A DNA stretch of 64,000 nt, taken from Bacillus piscicola. Lineage in GTDB: Bacteria > Bacillota > Bacilli > Bacillales > Marinococcaceae. This document shows positions 1-9,520 of this stretch, piece by piece (the stretch's first letter is position 1; every line of letters begins with the position of its first letter). A model generated the notes under the pieces. That model did no database searches, had not been told where the DNA came from, and worked only from the letters and a program-made list of their open reading frames with translations. The DNA lies in the NCBI RefSeq assembly GCF_022458745.1, contig NZ_JAJJJF010000002.1, positions 248,001 to 312,000 of the forward strand, in the 5' to 3' direction. The position numbers and the translations under genes were made by a program.

Positions 1-99
1 TCACTTGCCTCTCATGGGTATGAAAATAAAGAAATAGCCAAGAAATTAAAGATCGGTCAAACAGAAGTTGAACTGCTTCTGAAATTTTACGACAAATAA
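1..99 (+). CDS. SwrB/YlxL-like protein, C-terminal end (partial)
   Basis: An open frame enters from the left edge and stops at TAA 97-99, giving the last 32 residues of a protein. The tail contains the helix-turn-helix-like segment GYENKEIAKKLKIGQTEVE followed by a short hydrophobic helix (LLLKFY). This resembles the C-terminus of SwrB (YlxL, DUF6115-type), which precedes rpsB in B. subtilis at the end of the long fla/che operon and promotes flagellar basal body maturation. Identification rests on position plus this short tail; the body of the gene lies outside the window. Confidence 0.55.
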   Translation, partial: SLASHGYENKEIAKKLKIGQTEVELLLKFYDK

Positions 100-110
100 A
101 GCAGATCTTC

Positions 111-139
111 TTGCGTTGCAGCAAGACGTGTGATATATT
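111..139 (+). promoter_or_regulatory. Candidate sigma-A promoter for rpsB
   Basis: TTGCGT (111-116), a 17-bp spacer and TATATT (134-139) lie just after the swrB-like stop codon. This would give an rpsB leader of about 100 nt. An inverted pair ACGTGTG (126-132) / CACACGT (157-163) overlaps it and could fold in the leader or be chance. Confidence 0.45.
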
Positions 140-249
140 AATTCACGGTGTTACTACACACGTTCGGCTGATTTAAGCAAAGGTGCCTGATAGCAGGTCT
201 TGTTTAAAGAAGATGCGAGCGGAGGAAAAAACCAAAGGAGGAATAAAAA

Positions 250-1005
250 ATGGCAGTTATCTCTATGAAACAGCTGCTTGAGGCAGGGGTTCATTTCGGT
301 CACCAAACGCGCCGTTGGAACCCAAAAATGAGCCGTTACATCTTTACAGAAAGAAACGGCATCTACATTATTGATTTACAGAAAACCGTTAAAAAGGTAG
401 AAGAAGCGTATAATTACGTTCGTGACCTTGCTGCAGACGGCGGCAAAGTGCTCTTTGTCGGTACGAAAAAGCAAGCGCAAGATTCTGTGCGTGAAGAAGC
501 GATCCGCTCTGGCATGTACTACATTAATCATCGCTGGCTCGGTGGGACGCTTACTAACTTTGCGACCATCCGTAAGCGTATCAACCGCTTAAAGGATATT
601 GAAAAAATGCAGGAAGACGGCACATTTGATGTACTTCCTAAAAAAGAAGTTATGTTGTTGAAAAAAGAAATGGACCGTCTGGAAAAGTTCTTGGGCGGAA
701 TTAAAGAAATGAACGATCTTCCGGATGCTATTTTCATTATTGATCCGCGTAAAGAGCGGATCGCAGTAGCAGAGGCTCATAAGTTGAACATTCCAATTAT
801 CTCTATTGTGGACACAAACTGTGACCCGGATGAAATTGATAAAGTGATCCCTGGAAACGACGACGCCATCCGTGCGGTCCGTCTTTTAACTTCTAAAATG
901 GCTGATGCTGTTATTGAAGGTACACAAGGTGCATCACAACAAGAAGCAGAAGAGCAGCAAGCATTACAAGAAGAAGTAAAGGAAGAAGAGGAATCTCTCT
1001 CCTAA
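250..1005 (+). CDS. rpsB: 30S ribosomal protein S2
   Basis: RpsB is a small-subunit ribosomal protein that assembles late at the head-body junction and helps recruit S1-like factors. The 251-aa product has the family's N-terminal signature ([20 protein letters not shown]), the segment [11 protein letters not shown] near residue 95 and the conserved SIVDTNCDP near residue 187. It ends in an acidic Glu/Gln-rich tail. Length is normal for Firmicutes S2. ATG 250 follows a near-consensus AAAGGAGG at 234-241. It is followed by a strong hairpin before tsf, so S2 and EF-Ts may be partly uncoupled. Confidence 0.98.
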   Translation: MAVISMKQLLEAGVHFGHQTRRWNPKMSRYIFTERNGIYIIDLQKTVKKVEEAYNYVRDLAADGGKVLFVGTKKQAQDSVREEAIRSGMYYINHRWLGGTLTNFATIRKRINRLKDIEKMQEDGTFDVLPKKEVMLLKKEMDRLEKFLGGIKEMNDLPDAIFIIDPRKERIAVAEAHKLNIPIISIVDTNCDPDEIDKVIPGNDDAIRAVRLLTSKMADAVIEGTQGASQQEAEEQQALQEEVKEEEESLS

Positions 1006-1054
1006 GATTAACTAAAAAAGCTGCGGCTTCTTCCGGGCAGCTATAGAATGAATG

Positions 1055-1098
1055 AAAAAAGGGTGATAAAAGGGGAGTGCCCTTTTTCACCCTTTTTT
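1055..1098 (+). terminator. Rho-independent terminator/attenuator between rpsB and tsf
   Basis: An A-tract and GGGTGA arm (1055-1066), an inner AGGG/CCCT pair, and TTCACCC followed by six T form a long hairpin that is symmetric enough to work on both strands. A smaller stem (AGCTGC/GCAGCT, about 1019-1042) precedes it. Confidence 0.8.
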
Positions 1099-1162
1099 AC
1101 AGCGCACGGCAGACAGTACCATCTTTTAGATTGGATTACAACCACCTTAAGGAGGAATATCA

Positions 1163-2044
1163 ATGGCAATAACGGCAAGCATGGTAAAAGAACTTCGTGA
1201 AAAAACAGGCGCAGGTATGATGGACTGCAAAAAAGCACTAACTGAAACAGAAGGTGACATGGATAAAGCAATCGATTACCTACGTGAAAAAGGTATTTCC
1301 AAGGCGGCGAAAAAGGCCGACCGCATCGCTGCTGAGGGTCTCGCTTATGTGAAAAGTTCTGGCAATAAAGCAGTTATTGCAGAAGTGAACGCTGAAACCG
1401 ATTTCGTTTCTAAAAACGAGAACTTCCAAACGCTGGTGGATACGATCGCTGATTATTTGTTGACAAACGAGCCAGCGGATGTGGAAGCAGCAATGACTGG
1501 AACGATGGCTGATGGAAATACACTCGAAGCTTATATTAATGACCAGATTGCAAAGATCGGTGAAAAGATCTCATTGCGTCGTTTCCAAGTCGTTCAAAAA
1601 GACGACAATGCAGCTTTTGGTGAGTATTTGCATATGGGCGGCCGGATCGGGGTGCTCACTCTTCTGGAAGGGACAACGGATGAGAAGCTTGCGAAGGATG
1701 TTGCGATGCACGTAGCCGCTATTAATCCTAATTATGTTTCCCGTGATGAAGTACCCAAGGAGGAAGCAGACCGAGAGCGTGAAGTATTGAAACAACAAGC
1801 CTTGAACGAAGGGAAACCGGAAAACATTGTTGAAAAAATGGTGGAGGGCCGACTGAATAAGTACTTCGAGCAAATTTGTCTGCTGGATCAAGAATTTGTC
1901 AAAGATACAGATCAAAAAGTTGGCAAATATGTGAAGCAGAACGGTGCTTCTGTGAAGACATTCATCCGCTATGAAGTTGGCGAAGGAATGGAAAAACGGG
2001 ACGATGATTTTGCGGACGAAGTCATGTCACAAGTAAAAAAATAA
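1163..2044 (+). CDS. tsf: Translation elongation factor Ts
   Basis: EF-Ts is the guanine nucleotide exchange factor that recycles EF-Tu-GDP to EF-Tu-GTP in the cytoplasm. The 293-aa protein has the N-terminal UBA-like domain ([19 protein letters not shown], residues 8-26) and the TDFV motif at 79-82, which inserts into EF-Tu near the Mg2+ site. The core and C-terminal dimerization module follow. The start ATG is preceded by AAGGAGGAAT. It is the usual partner of rpsB, but strong terminators lie on both sides, so it may be made from a read-through or separate transcript. Confidence 0.98.
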   Translation: MAITASMVKELREKTGAGMMDCKKALTETEGDMDKAIDYLREKGISKAAKKADRIAAEGLAYVKSSGNKAVIAEVNAETDFVSKNENFQTLVDTIADYLLTNEPADVEAAMTGTMADGNTLEAYINDQIAKIGEKISLRRFQVVQKDDNAAFGEYLHMGGRIGVLTLLEGTTDEKLAKDVAMHVAAINPNYVSRDEVPKEEADREREVLKQQALNEGKPENIVEKMVEGRLNKYFEQICLLDQEFVKDTDQKVGKYVKQNGASVKTFIRYEVGEGMEKRDDDFADEVMSQVKK

Positions 2045-2067
2045 TGGATAAATACAGGGCTTCATAG

Positions 2068-2915
<848 letters not shown>

Positions 2916-2916
<1 letters not shown>

Positions 2917-3473
2917 TGGCTAAGTCAAAAATCAATGTTGCAAACGAAAAGATGGGCAAGTCTGTAGACGCTCTTTCCCGTGAACTTTCAACATTACGGG
3001 CAGGTCGGGCTAATCCGGCGATGCTTGACAAGGTATTTGTTAATTATTATGGGGCTGACACCCCATTAAACCAACTGGCAACGATTTCGGTACCGGAAGC
3101 ACGCCTGCTGGTCATTACGCCGTTTGACAAATCATCGATTGGAGACATTGAAAAAGCTATCCAAAAAGCAGATCTGGGACTGTCACCCAACAACGATGGT
3201 ACTGTTATTCGTATCCAAATTCCTGCTCTTACCGAAGAACGTCGTAAAGAATTAAGTAAATTGGTGAAGAAATATGCGGAGGAAAATCGGGTAGCTGTGC
3301 GTAATATTCGTCGTGATGTGAACGATGACTTGAAGAAAATGGAAAAAGACGGAGAAATCACAGAAGACGAGCTGCGCCGTCATCAAGAGGAAGTGCAAAA
3401 ACTTACTGATAAGCATATCAGTGCTATTGACAAAGCTGCGGAAGAGAAAGAGCAAGAAATCATGGAAGTTTAA
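2916..3473 (+). CDS. frr: Ribosome recycling factor
   Basis: RRF, with EF-G, splits the post-termination 70S complex. The 185-aa protein is the standard length: a three-helix-bundle arm plus a small beta domain. Visible signatures are [15 protein letters not shown] near residue 25 and the C-terminal helix with [16 protein letters not shown]. The ATG overlaps the pyrH stop codon (TAATG), implying translational coupling. A hairpin with a T run follows at 3506-3536. Confidence 0.98.
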
Positions 3474-3505
3474 TGAAAACAACGTTACAATAGGATTATA
3501 CAAAG

Positions 3506-3536
3506 AAACCCTCTTCTATAAAAGGAGGGTTTTTTT
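3506..3536 (+). terminator. Terminator between frr and uppS
   Basis: AAACCCTC (3506-3513) and GAGGGTTTTTTT form a hairpin with a T run. The 3' arm (AGGAGG) plus T run also resembles a Shine-Dalgarno sequence ahead of an in-frame TTG at 3535; see the findings. Confidence 0.75.
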
Positions 3537-3591
3537 GAACTACCCATACATAGAAATGAAAAGTGATATATGGATAAAGGCTGGTGCGCTG

Positions 3592-4359
3592 ATGATATTT
3601 GACCGATTTTTTCAGCAGGCGGAAGAAAGAAGTGGAGATAATGATGTCCCGATAGATACTAGCAATGTACCGAAACATATCGCGATCATCATGGACGGCA
3701 ACGGACGCTGGGCCAAAAAGAAGGGACTCCCTCGAATTGCGGGGCATCGTGAAGGCATGAAGGTTATTCATCGGATTGTGGAGAAAGCGAATGACTTGCA
3801 GGTGAAATATTTAACGCTGTATGCCTTTTCCACAGAGAATTGGAAGCGTCCAAAAACAGAAGTCGATTTTTTAATGAAATTGCCGGAACAATTTCTTGAT
3901 AAAGAACTGCCGAAGCTGAAACGAAACAACGTGAAAGTCCGGATTATGGGGGACGAAAGTGTGCTTCCCGTTCATACACTGCGTGCTGTTCATAAGGCGG
4001 TTGACGAAACGGCCGCAAACACAGGTCTTATTTTGAATTTCGCTTTGAATTATGGCAGCCGTCATGAAATTGTGAATATGGTAAAGCAGATTGGTGAAGA
4101 GATTGAATCTAATACGCTTTCCCCGGCTGATATTAATGAAAAGTTACTAACGGAACGACTCTTAAGCAGCGGTCTGCCGGACCCTGACCTGTTAATCCGA
4201 ACGAGCGGTGAAATCCGTCTCAGTAATTTTATGCTTTGGCAGTTGGCCTATAGTGAATTTTGGTTTACAAACGTACTATGGCCCGATTTTGGTGAAGAGG
4301 ATTTAGAAGAAGCCATTCGAACCTATCAGCAGCGAAAAAGGCGTTATGGCGGGATATAG
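3592..4359 (+). CDS. uppS: Undecaprenyl diphosphate synthase (isoprenyl transferase)
   Basis: UppS adds cis-isoprene units from IPP to FPP to make the C55 lipid carrier for peptidoglycan and teichoic acids. The diagnostic HIAIIMDGNGRWAKK is at residues 29-43 (catalytic Asp about 35), followed by TLYAFSTENWKRP and LIRTSGEIRLSNFMLWQ. ATG 3592 gives 255 aa and about 27 residues before the catalytic motif, close to the B. subtilis protein. In-frame TTG 3535 has a better ribosome site but would lie in the terminator tail. It opens the uppS-cdsA-dxr-rseP-proS-polC group. Confidence 0.95.
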   Translation: MIFDRFFQQAEERSGDNDVPIDTSNVPKHIAIIMDGNGRWAKKKGLPRIAGHREGMKVIHRIVEKANDLQVKYLTLYAFSTENWKRPKTEVDFLMKLPEQFLDKELPKLKRNNVKVRIMGDESVLPVHTLRAVHKAVDETAANTGLILNFALNYGSRHEIVNMVKQIGEEIESNTLSPADINEKLLTERLLSSGLPDPDLLIRTSGEIRLSNFMLWQLAYSEFWFTNVLWPDFGEEDLEEAIRTYQQRKRRYGGI

Positions 4360-4373
4360 ATGGAGGATAAGTG

Positions 4374-5171
4374 ATGAAACAGCGCATTATTACAGGAGTT
4401 ATTGGCGGTCTGATTTTATTGGGAGCAGTAATTGCGGGTGGATTCATATGTTTACTTGCTTTTCTTCTTATCGGAACGATCGCCATGTATGAATTACTTA
4501 AAATGAAAAATATCCAGCCATTTTCTTTCGCTGGCGCCCTCAGTTTTTTGTTCGTGTGGTTTTTGCTTATTCCAACAACTTGGCTGAAACTGCCTTTTAT
4601 GAGTCACCTCTCAAAAGCAGAATTTTTTTTAATACTGATTTTGTTTTTACTGGCACTGACCGTTATTACGAAAAATACGTTTTCCTTTGATGAGGCAGGT
4701 TTCGTAATATTATCCTCCGTTTACATCGGGTTCGGCCTGCATCATTTTTTGTTGGCACGTTCGGTCGAAGAGACAGGACTTTTACTCGTCTTTTATATTT
4801 TGTTTACAATTTGGTCGACGGATACAGGTGCATATCTAGTAGGACGAAAATGGGGAAGGCACAAACTATGGTCGGCCATCAGCCCGAAAAAAACAATCGA
4901 AGGTTTTGTGGGTGGAATTGGGCTTGCAATCGTGATAGGTTTTTCACTTCACTTTTTCGTTCCGCTGTTTCCCTCGGTCTCAACCTTACTCCTTTTTTTA
5001 ATTGTCACGTCTATTTTCGGGCAGTTTGGCGATCTTGTGGAATCGGCATTAAAACGACACTACGAAGTAAAGGATTCTGGGGATCTTCTGCCGGGACACG
5101 GAGGAATACTCGACCGGTTTGACAGTTTAATATTCGTCATGCCTATATTGCACTTGTTTGATTTTTTTTAA
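4374..5171 (+). CDS. cdsA: Phosphatidate cytidylyltransferase (CDP-diglyceride synthase)
   Basis: CdsA makes CDP-diacylglycerol from phosphatidate and CTP in the membrane, the branch point for phosphatidylglycerol and phosphatidylethanolamine. The 265-aa protein is almost entirely hydrophobic, with about eight membrane segments. It carries the C-terminal family signature (SALKRHYEVKDSGDLLPGHG, then GILDRFDSL). TGGAGG at 4361-4366 supports ATG 4374; GTG 4371 immediately before it is in frame and would add one residue. It lies 14 bp after uppS. Confidence 0.95.
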   Translation: MKQRIITGVIGGLILLGAVIAGGFICLLAFLLIGTIAMYELLKMKNIQPFSFAGALSFLFVWFLLIPTTWLKLPFMSHLSKAEFFLILILFLLALTVITKNTFSFDEAGFVILSSVYIGFGLHHFLLARSVEETGLLLVFYILFTIWSTDTGAYLVGRKWGRHKLWSAISPKKTIEGFVGGIGLAIVIGFSLHFFVPLFPSVSTLLLFLIVTSIFGQFGDLVESALKRHYEVKDSGDLLPGHGGILDRFDSLIFVMPILHLFDFF

Positions 5172-5181
5172 GGTAACCTTA

Positions 5182-5213
5182 GCGATTGTCTTTCCATGAA
5201 GGCAATTGTTTCA
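5182..5213 (+). terminator. Weak hairpin after cdsA
   Basis: ATTGTCTT and AAGGCAAT pair (one G-U) around a 6-nt loop and are followed by TGTTT. It lacks a good T run, so it may only attenuate. Confidence 0.3.
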
Positions 5214-5245
5214 GCTCAGTATCATTCTGACCGAATACTTTTTTG

Positions 5246-5276
5246 TTCCGAATATAAAGCAACAAATGATTCGGAA
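5246..5276 (+). promoter_or_regulatory. Inverted repeat upstream of dxr
   Basis: TTCCGAAT (5246-5253) and ATTCGGAA (5269-5276) are perfect inverted 8-mers 15 nt apart, 32 bp before the dxr start. A third half-site-like CCGAAT sits at 5231-5236. It could be an operator or an mRNA stem; no known regulator is recognised. Confidence 0.4.
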
Positions 5277-5308
5277 TGAGTCATTTTAGACGAAGAAGGA
5301 GCACAGCA

Positions 5309-6457
5309 ATGAAAAAAATAGCCTTAATCGGTTCCACAGGTTCTATCGGCACCCAGACTCTGGAAGTGATACGTGCACATCCGGAGAAATTCCAACTCGT
5401 TTCACTTGCAGCAGGCCGCAACGTAGAACTTGCCTTAGAACAAGTACATGAATTTAAGCCGCAAACGGTAGCAGTAGCTAATAAGGAAGATGCTGAGATA
5501 ATTAAGCGTGAGGCCGACAACCGGATAAATGTATATTACGGAAAGGAGGGACTGCTTGCGGCAGCAGTACCGGAAGAAGCCGACCTTTTAATAAATGCCG
5601 TTGTAGGCAGTCTTGGGTTGGAGCCCACCCTTCAAGCGATTGAAGCAGGTATTGATATCGGCATTGCCAACAAAGAGACGTTAGTTACAGCCGGACACCT
5701 TGTGACAGGTCTTGCTCGTAAACACGGTGTTCAGCTGCTTCCGGTTGACAGCGAGCACTCAGCTATTTTTCAATGTTTGGCAGGCAACCGTCTAGAAGAA
5801 GTAGAGCGACTGATTTTAACTGCATCTGGAGGGAGTTTTCGTAATTACGAGCGCTCTGCTCTGAAAAATGTCACGGTTGAAGATGCCCTTTGTCACCCTA
5901 ACTGGAAGATGGGAGCGAAGATTACGATTGATTCTGCGACGATGATGAATAAGGGCTTAGAGGTGATCGAAGCACATTGGCTGTTTGGGATTCCATATGA
6001 AGACATTGAGGTTGTTCTTCATAAAGAGAGCATCATCCACTCCCTCGTTGAATATTGTGATAAAAGCGTACTGGCACAACTCGGAACACCGGATATGAAA
6101 GTGCCGATCCAGTATGCAATGAGCTATCCGGACAGGCTTGAAATAGAAAGTACAAACAGGTTAAACTTATGGGAAATCGGTACTCTTCATTTTGAAAAGC
6201 CGGATAGGGACCGATTCCGCTGCCTAGGATATGCGTATGAGGCGGGGCGCACCGGCGGAACGATGACGACGGTGCTGAATGCTGCTAATGAAGAAGCTGT
6301 CGGTTTGTTTTTAAAAGGGCATATTTCTTTTTTAGCCATTGAAACGTACATTGAAAAAGCGTTAGCACGGCACCGTGTCATACACGATCCGGACCTTGCG
6401 ACGATACTGGAAGCGGACCGGGATACAAGAGAGTTTGTCCGGGCTCAATTAGGATGA
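5309..6457 (+). CDS. dxr: 1-deoxy-D-xylulose 5-phosphate reductoisomerase
   Basis: Dxr converts DXP to 2-C-methyl-D-erythritol 4-phosphate with NADPH, the committed step of the MEP isoprenoid pathway, so it feeds UppS upstream. The 382-aa product begins with the nucleotide-binding loop IGSTGSIG (7-14). It has the metal and substrate site [15 protein letters not shown] (about 143-157, DSEH at 147-150) and the [15 protein letters not shown] helix. The open frame extends upstream to 5276, but ATG 5309 has a clear AGAAGGAG and gives the family N-terminus [12 protein letters not shown]. Confidence 0.97.
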   Translation: MKKIALIGSTGSIGTQTLEVIRAHPEKFQLVSLAAGRNVELALEQVHEFKPQTVAVANKEDAEIIKREADNRINVYYGKEGLLAAAVPEEADLLINAVVGSLGLEPTLQAIEAGIDIGIANKETLVTAGHLVTGLARKHGVQLLPVDSEHSAIFQCLAGNRLEEVERLILTASGGSFRNYERSALKNVTVEDALCHPNWKMGAKITIDSATMMNKGLEVIEAHWLFGIPYEDIEVVLHKESIIHSLVEYCDKSVLAQLGTPDMKVPIQYAMSYPDRLEIESTNRLNLWEIGTLHFEKPDRDRFRCLGYAYEAGRTGGTMTTVLNAANEEAVGLFLKGHISFLAIETYIEKALARHRVIHDPDLATILEADRDTREFVRAQLG

Positions 6458-6470
6458 AGGTGGTAATAAC

Positions 6471-7733
6471 GTGGATACATTAATAGCGATCATCGTCATA
6501 TTTGGAGTGCTCGTAGCCGTGCATGAATGGGGTCATCTTTTTGTTGCAAAAAAAGTAGGCATCCTTTGCCGGGAATTTGCTATTGGTTTCGGGCCGAAAA
6601 TTTTTTCAACGAAGAAAAATGAAACCGTGTATACAATCCGTCTCCTGCCATTGGGCGGCTTTGTCCGTATGGCTGGGGAAGACCCTGAGACAGTCCAGAT
6701 CAAGCCCGGATATGAAATCGGACTTGTGTTTAATGACCGTCACAAGGTACGTCAAATAATCGTAAACAATAAGGCAAAACATCCGGAAGCAAAAGTGGTC
6801 TCTGTCGAACGGATTGACTTGGAGAATCGCTTATTTATTGAAGCATACAGCGATGATGAAGATGGACTTAAGAAGTATGATGTTGACGAGCAGTGTGATC
6901 TCGTCGTCGATGAGAAAGCAGAGCAAATTGCTCCGTACAATCGCCAATTTCAGTCTAAGAAGCCGTGGCAAAAAGCGCTTGCTATTTTCGCAGGACCTTT
7001 TATGAACTTCTTCCTCGCTTTTGTGATTCTCGTCGGTTTCGGTGTAGCGAACGGCGTGCCGCAAAATGATGCAGCGATTGGAGAATTAACAGAAGACAGT
7101 CCGGCTCGGGAGGCAGGCCTAAAAGAAGGCGACCAAGTTACGGCGATCGATGGAAAAGAAGTAGAAAACTGGGAAGATATGACGCTCGCTATTCAAGAAC
7201 ATCCGAATGAAGAAATAAGTGTAGAGGTTGTTAGAAACGGTAAAACAATGACTGTACCGGTTGAGACCTCTTCTCGCTATGATGAATTTGCAGAAAAAGA
7301 AGTTGGCCTCTTGGGGGTCATGCGTGTTATTGAACATTCCCCATTAATGGCTGTGCAGTACGGGGCTTCTCAGGTATATGAAGTGAGTATGCTGATTTTT
7401 GACGTATTGAGCATGATTGTGACAGGGGAGTTCTCTCTGGACTATTTATCAGGTCCGGTAGGAATATATAATTATACAGGGGAAGCAGCGGCCCTTGGAA
7501 TGGCTGTGCTTGTTCAATGGGCTGCGATGCTCAGTGTGAACCTCGGGATTGTCAACCTCTTGCCGCTTCCGGCGCTTGACGGCGGCAGATTGCTATTTAT
7601 TATAGCGGAAGCAGTCCGCGGCAAGCCGATTGATCCACAAAAAGAAAGCATGATTCATTTTATCGGGTTTGCGTTACTGTTCCTGCTGATGCTCGTCGTC
7701 ACTTGGAATGACATTAACAAGTTTTTCATGTAA
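6471..7733 (+). CDS. rseP: Site-2 intramembrane zinc metalloprotease RseP (RasP)
   Basis: This is a membrane-embedded site-2 protease; the B. subtilis orthologue RasP cleaves anti-sigma factors such as RsiW, the division protein FtsL and signal-peptide remnants. The 420-aa protein has the zinc motif HEWGH at residues 18-22 in the first membrane helix, a PDZ domain around 195-270 ([17 protein letters not shown]) and the third zinc ligand in LDG at about 369-371. A hydrophobic C-terminal helix follows. It starts at GTG 6471 with AAGGTGG upstream, 13 bp after dxr, and so is probably cotranscribed. Confidence 0.95.
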   Translation: MDTLIAIIVIFGVLVAVHEWGHLFVAKKVGILCREFAIGFGPKIFSTKKNETVYTIRLLPLGGFVRMAGEDPETVQIKPGYEIGLVFNDRHKVRQIIVNNKAKHPEAKVVSVERIDLENRLFIEAYSDDEDGLKKYDVDEQCDLVVDEKAEQIAPYNRQFQSKKPWQKALAIFAGPFMNFFLAFVILVGFGVANGVPQNDAAIGELTEDSPAREAGLKEGDQVTAIDGKEVENWEDMTLAIQEHPNEEISVEVVRNGKTMTVPVETSSRYDEFAEKEVGLLGVMRVIEHSPLMAVQYGASQVYEVSMLIFDVLSMIVTGEFSLDYLSGPVGIYNYTGEAAALGMAVLVQWAAMLSVNLGIVNLLPLPALDGGRLLFIIAEAVRGKPIDPQKESMIHFIGFALLFLLMLVVTWNDINKFFM

Positions 7734-7808
7734 AGAACGTTTTTTAGACATACTTTTCATTTATATAGGTTGTTCGAAATAGAAGAGAGAGAGGGATTTA
7801 TTTCGCTT

Positions 7809-9512
7809 ATGAGACAACAACTATTTTTCAATCCAACGATGAGGGACATCCCGCAAGGTGCAGATGTTCCCAGCCACCAGCTGATGCTAAGAGCAGGCTT
7901 GATCCGGCAGACGGCGTCAGGCATTTACACATTTCTCCCTCTTGGTCTGAAAGTGTTAAGGAACATAGAGCGTATTATACAAGAGGAGATGGAGAAGGCG
8001 GGCGCTCAGGAACTGTTAATGCCGGCCATCCAACCCGCAGAGCTATGGGAAGAGTCCGGTCGTCTAAAGGATTACGGTCCTGAGCTAATGCGTCTTAAAG
8101 ACCGTCACGACCGTGACTTTGTTTTAGGTCCTACTCATGAGGAAGTCATTACAAGCCTCGTTCGTGATCACATTACAACGTATAAAAAGCTTCCAATCAC
8201 GTTATACCAGATTCAGACGAAATATAGAGATGAGCGCCGCCCGCGTTTTGGCGTGCTCCGTTCTCGTGAATTCATTATGAAAGATGCCTATTCGTTTGAT
8301 ACGGATCGTTCCGGCCTTGATACTAATTATGAACGTATGTACGAGGCATACCAAAACATATTCACACGGTGTGGGCTTGATTTCCGCGCAGTGGAAGCAG
8401 ATGCTGGTGCAATTGGCGGAAAAGGTGGCACTCATGAATTTATGGTTTTGTCCCAAATTGGGGAAGATACGATAGCTTTTTCTGATACGTCTCAGTACGC
8501 CGCAAATGTTGAAATTGCTGCAGTTCTGGATACGTATGAAAAAGCAGTACCGCCTGCAGCTTCCCTAGAAGTGATTGATACGCCCCAGATGAAAACGATT
8601 GATGACTTGACGGCAGGCCTCAACTTGGAAAAGGCCAGCTTGCTGAAATCTGTGCTGTTTATAGCAGATGAAGAACCGGTCCTCGTCGTGTGCCGCGGAG
8701 ATCATGAAGTGAATGACATCAAAGTTGGGAATGCACTTGATGCCCGCGAAGTAAGGCTTGCCGAACCAGATGAAGTGCAAGATATTATGGGAACAGAAGC
8801 CGGTTTTGTTGGCCCGGTTGGAGCGCCTTCGCAAGTGAAAATTCTCGTAGATGCGGCTGTGAAAACCATTTCATCAGGTATTTGTGGGGCTAATGAGAAG
8901 GACAAGCATTATCAAAACGTCCATCCTGGACGGGATTTTCCTATAACGGAATATGGTGATTACCGAATCGTTCAAGAAGGAGATCCGTCACCTGATGGTC
9001 AAGGTAAGATTCGGTTTGCCGAAGGAATTGAAGTCGGACATGTCTTTAAATTAGGAACGAAATACAGTGAAGCCCTGGGCGCAGTTTATCTGGATGAAAA
9101 TGGCAGGTCCCAACCGATGGTGATGGGCTGTTATGGGATTGGTGTCAGCCGTTTACTTGCTGCTGTCATCGAACAACATCATGATGAAAACGGCATAACG
9201 TGGCCAGGGAGTGTTGCTCCATTCGATGTTCATTTGTTAGTTCTTAATCCGAAGCAGGATGATCAGCATGAGCTTGGCGAGCAACTGTATACTCGCTTGC
9301 AAGACAACGGATATGCTGTTTTATATGACGACCGTAAAGAAAGAGCGGGAGTGAAATTCAATGACTCCGATCTCATCGGGCTTCCCGTCCGTATCACGTG
9401 CGGAAAAAAAGCCGGTGATGGAATCGTTGAAGTGAAAAGAAGACGTGACGGAAAAATGGAGGAAGTCCATGTCAATGAGCTCTTTTCTTATTTAGAAACA
9501 CTCAGGAAGTGA
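7809..9512 (+). CDS. proS: Prolyl-tRNA synthetase
   Basis: ProS charges tRNA-Pro; this is the bacterial long form with an editing domain inserted in the class II core. The 567-aa product shows motif 1-like residues, motif 2 ([20 protein letters not shown]), the editing insertion around 225-400 and motif 3 ([13 protein letters not shown]). The C-terminal anticodon-binding domain contains [18 protein letters not shown]. The frame is open from TTG 7770, but ATG 7809 gives the N-terminus typical of the family ([13 protein letters not shown]). GAGAGGGAT upstream is a modest ribosome site. No T-box fits in the short upstream gap. Confidence 0.95.
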   Translation: MRQQLFFNPTMRDIPQGADVPSHQLMLRAGLIRQTASGIYTFLPLGLKVLRNIERIIQEEMEKAGAQELLMPAIQPAELWEESGRLKDYGPELMRLKDRHDRDFVLGPTHEEVITSLVRDHITTYKKLPITLYQIQTKYRDERRPRFGVLRSREFIMKDAYSFDTDRSGLDTNYERMYEAYQNIFTRCGLDFRAVEADAGAIGGKGGTHEFMVLSQIGEDTIAFSDTSQYAANVEIAAVLDTYEKAVPPAASLEVIDTPQMKTIDDLTAGLNLEKASLLKSVLFIADEEPVLVVCRGDHEVNDIKVGNALDAREVRLAEPDEVQDIMGTEAGFVGPVGAPSQVKILVDAAVKTISSGICGANEKDKHYQNVHPGRDFPITEYGDYRIVQEGDPSPDGQGKIRFAEGIEVGHVFKLGTKYSEALGAVYLDENGRSQPMVMGCYGIGVSRLLAAVIEQHHDENGITWPGSVAPFDVHLLVLNPKQDDQHELGEQLYTRLQDNGYAVLYDDRKERAGVKFNDSDLIGLPVRITCGKKAGDGIVEVKRRRDGKMEEVHVNELFSYLETLRK

Positions 9513-9520
9513 GGCGGGTC

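Noticed and set aside
126-163. Inverted ACGTGTG/CACACGT over the rpsB promoter as an operator
   Set aside because: Short, overlaps likely promoter elements, and no known regulator fits; kept only as a note.
7734-7808. Possible T-box leader for proS
   Set aside because: The gap after rseP is too short and shows no specifier stem or T-box motif.
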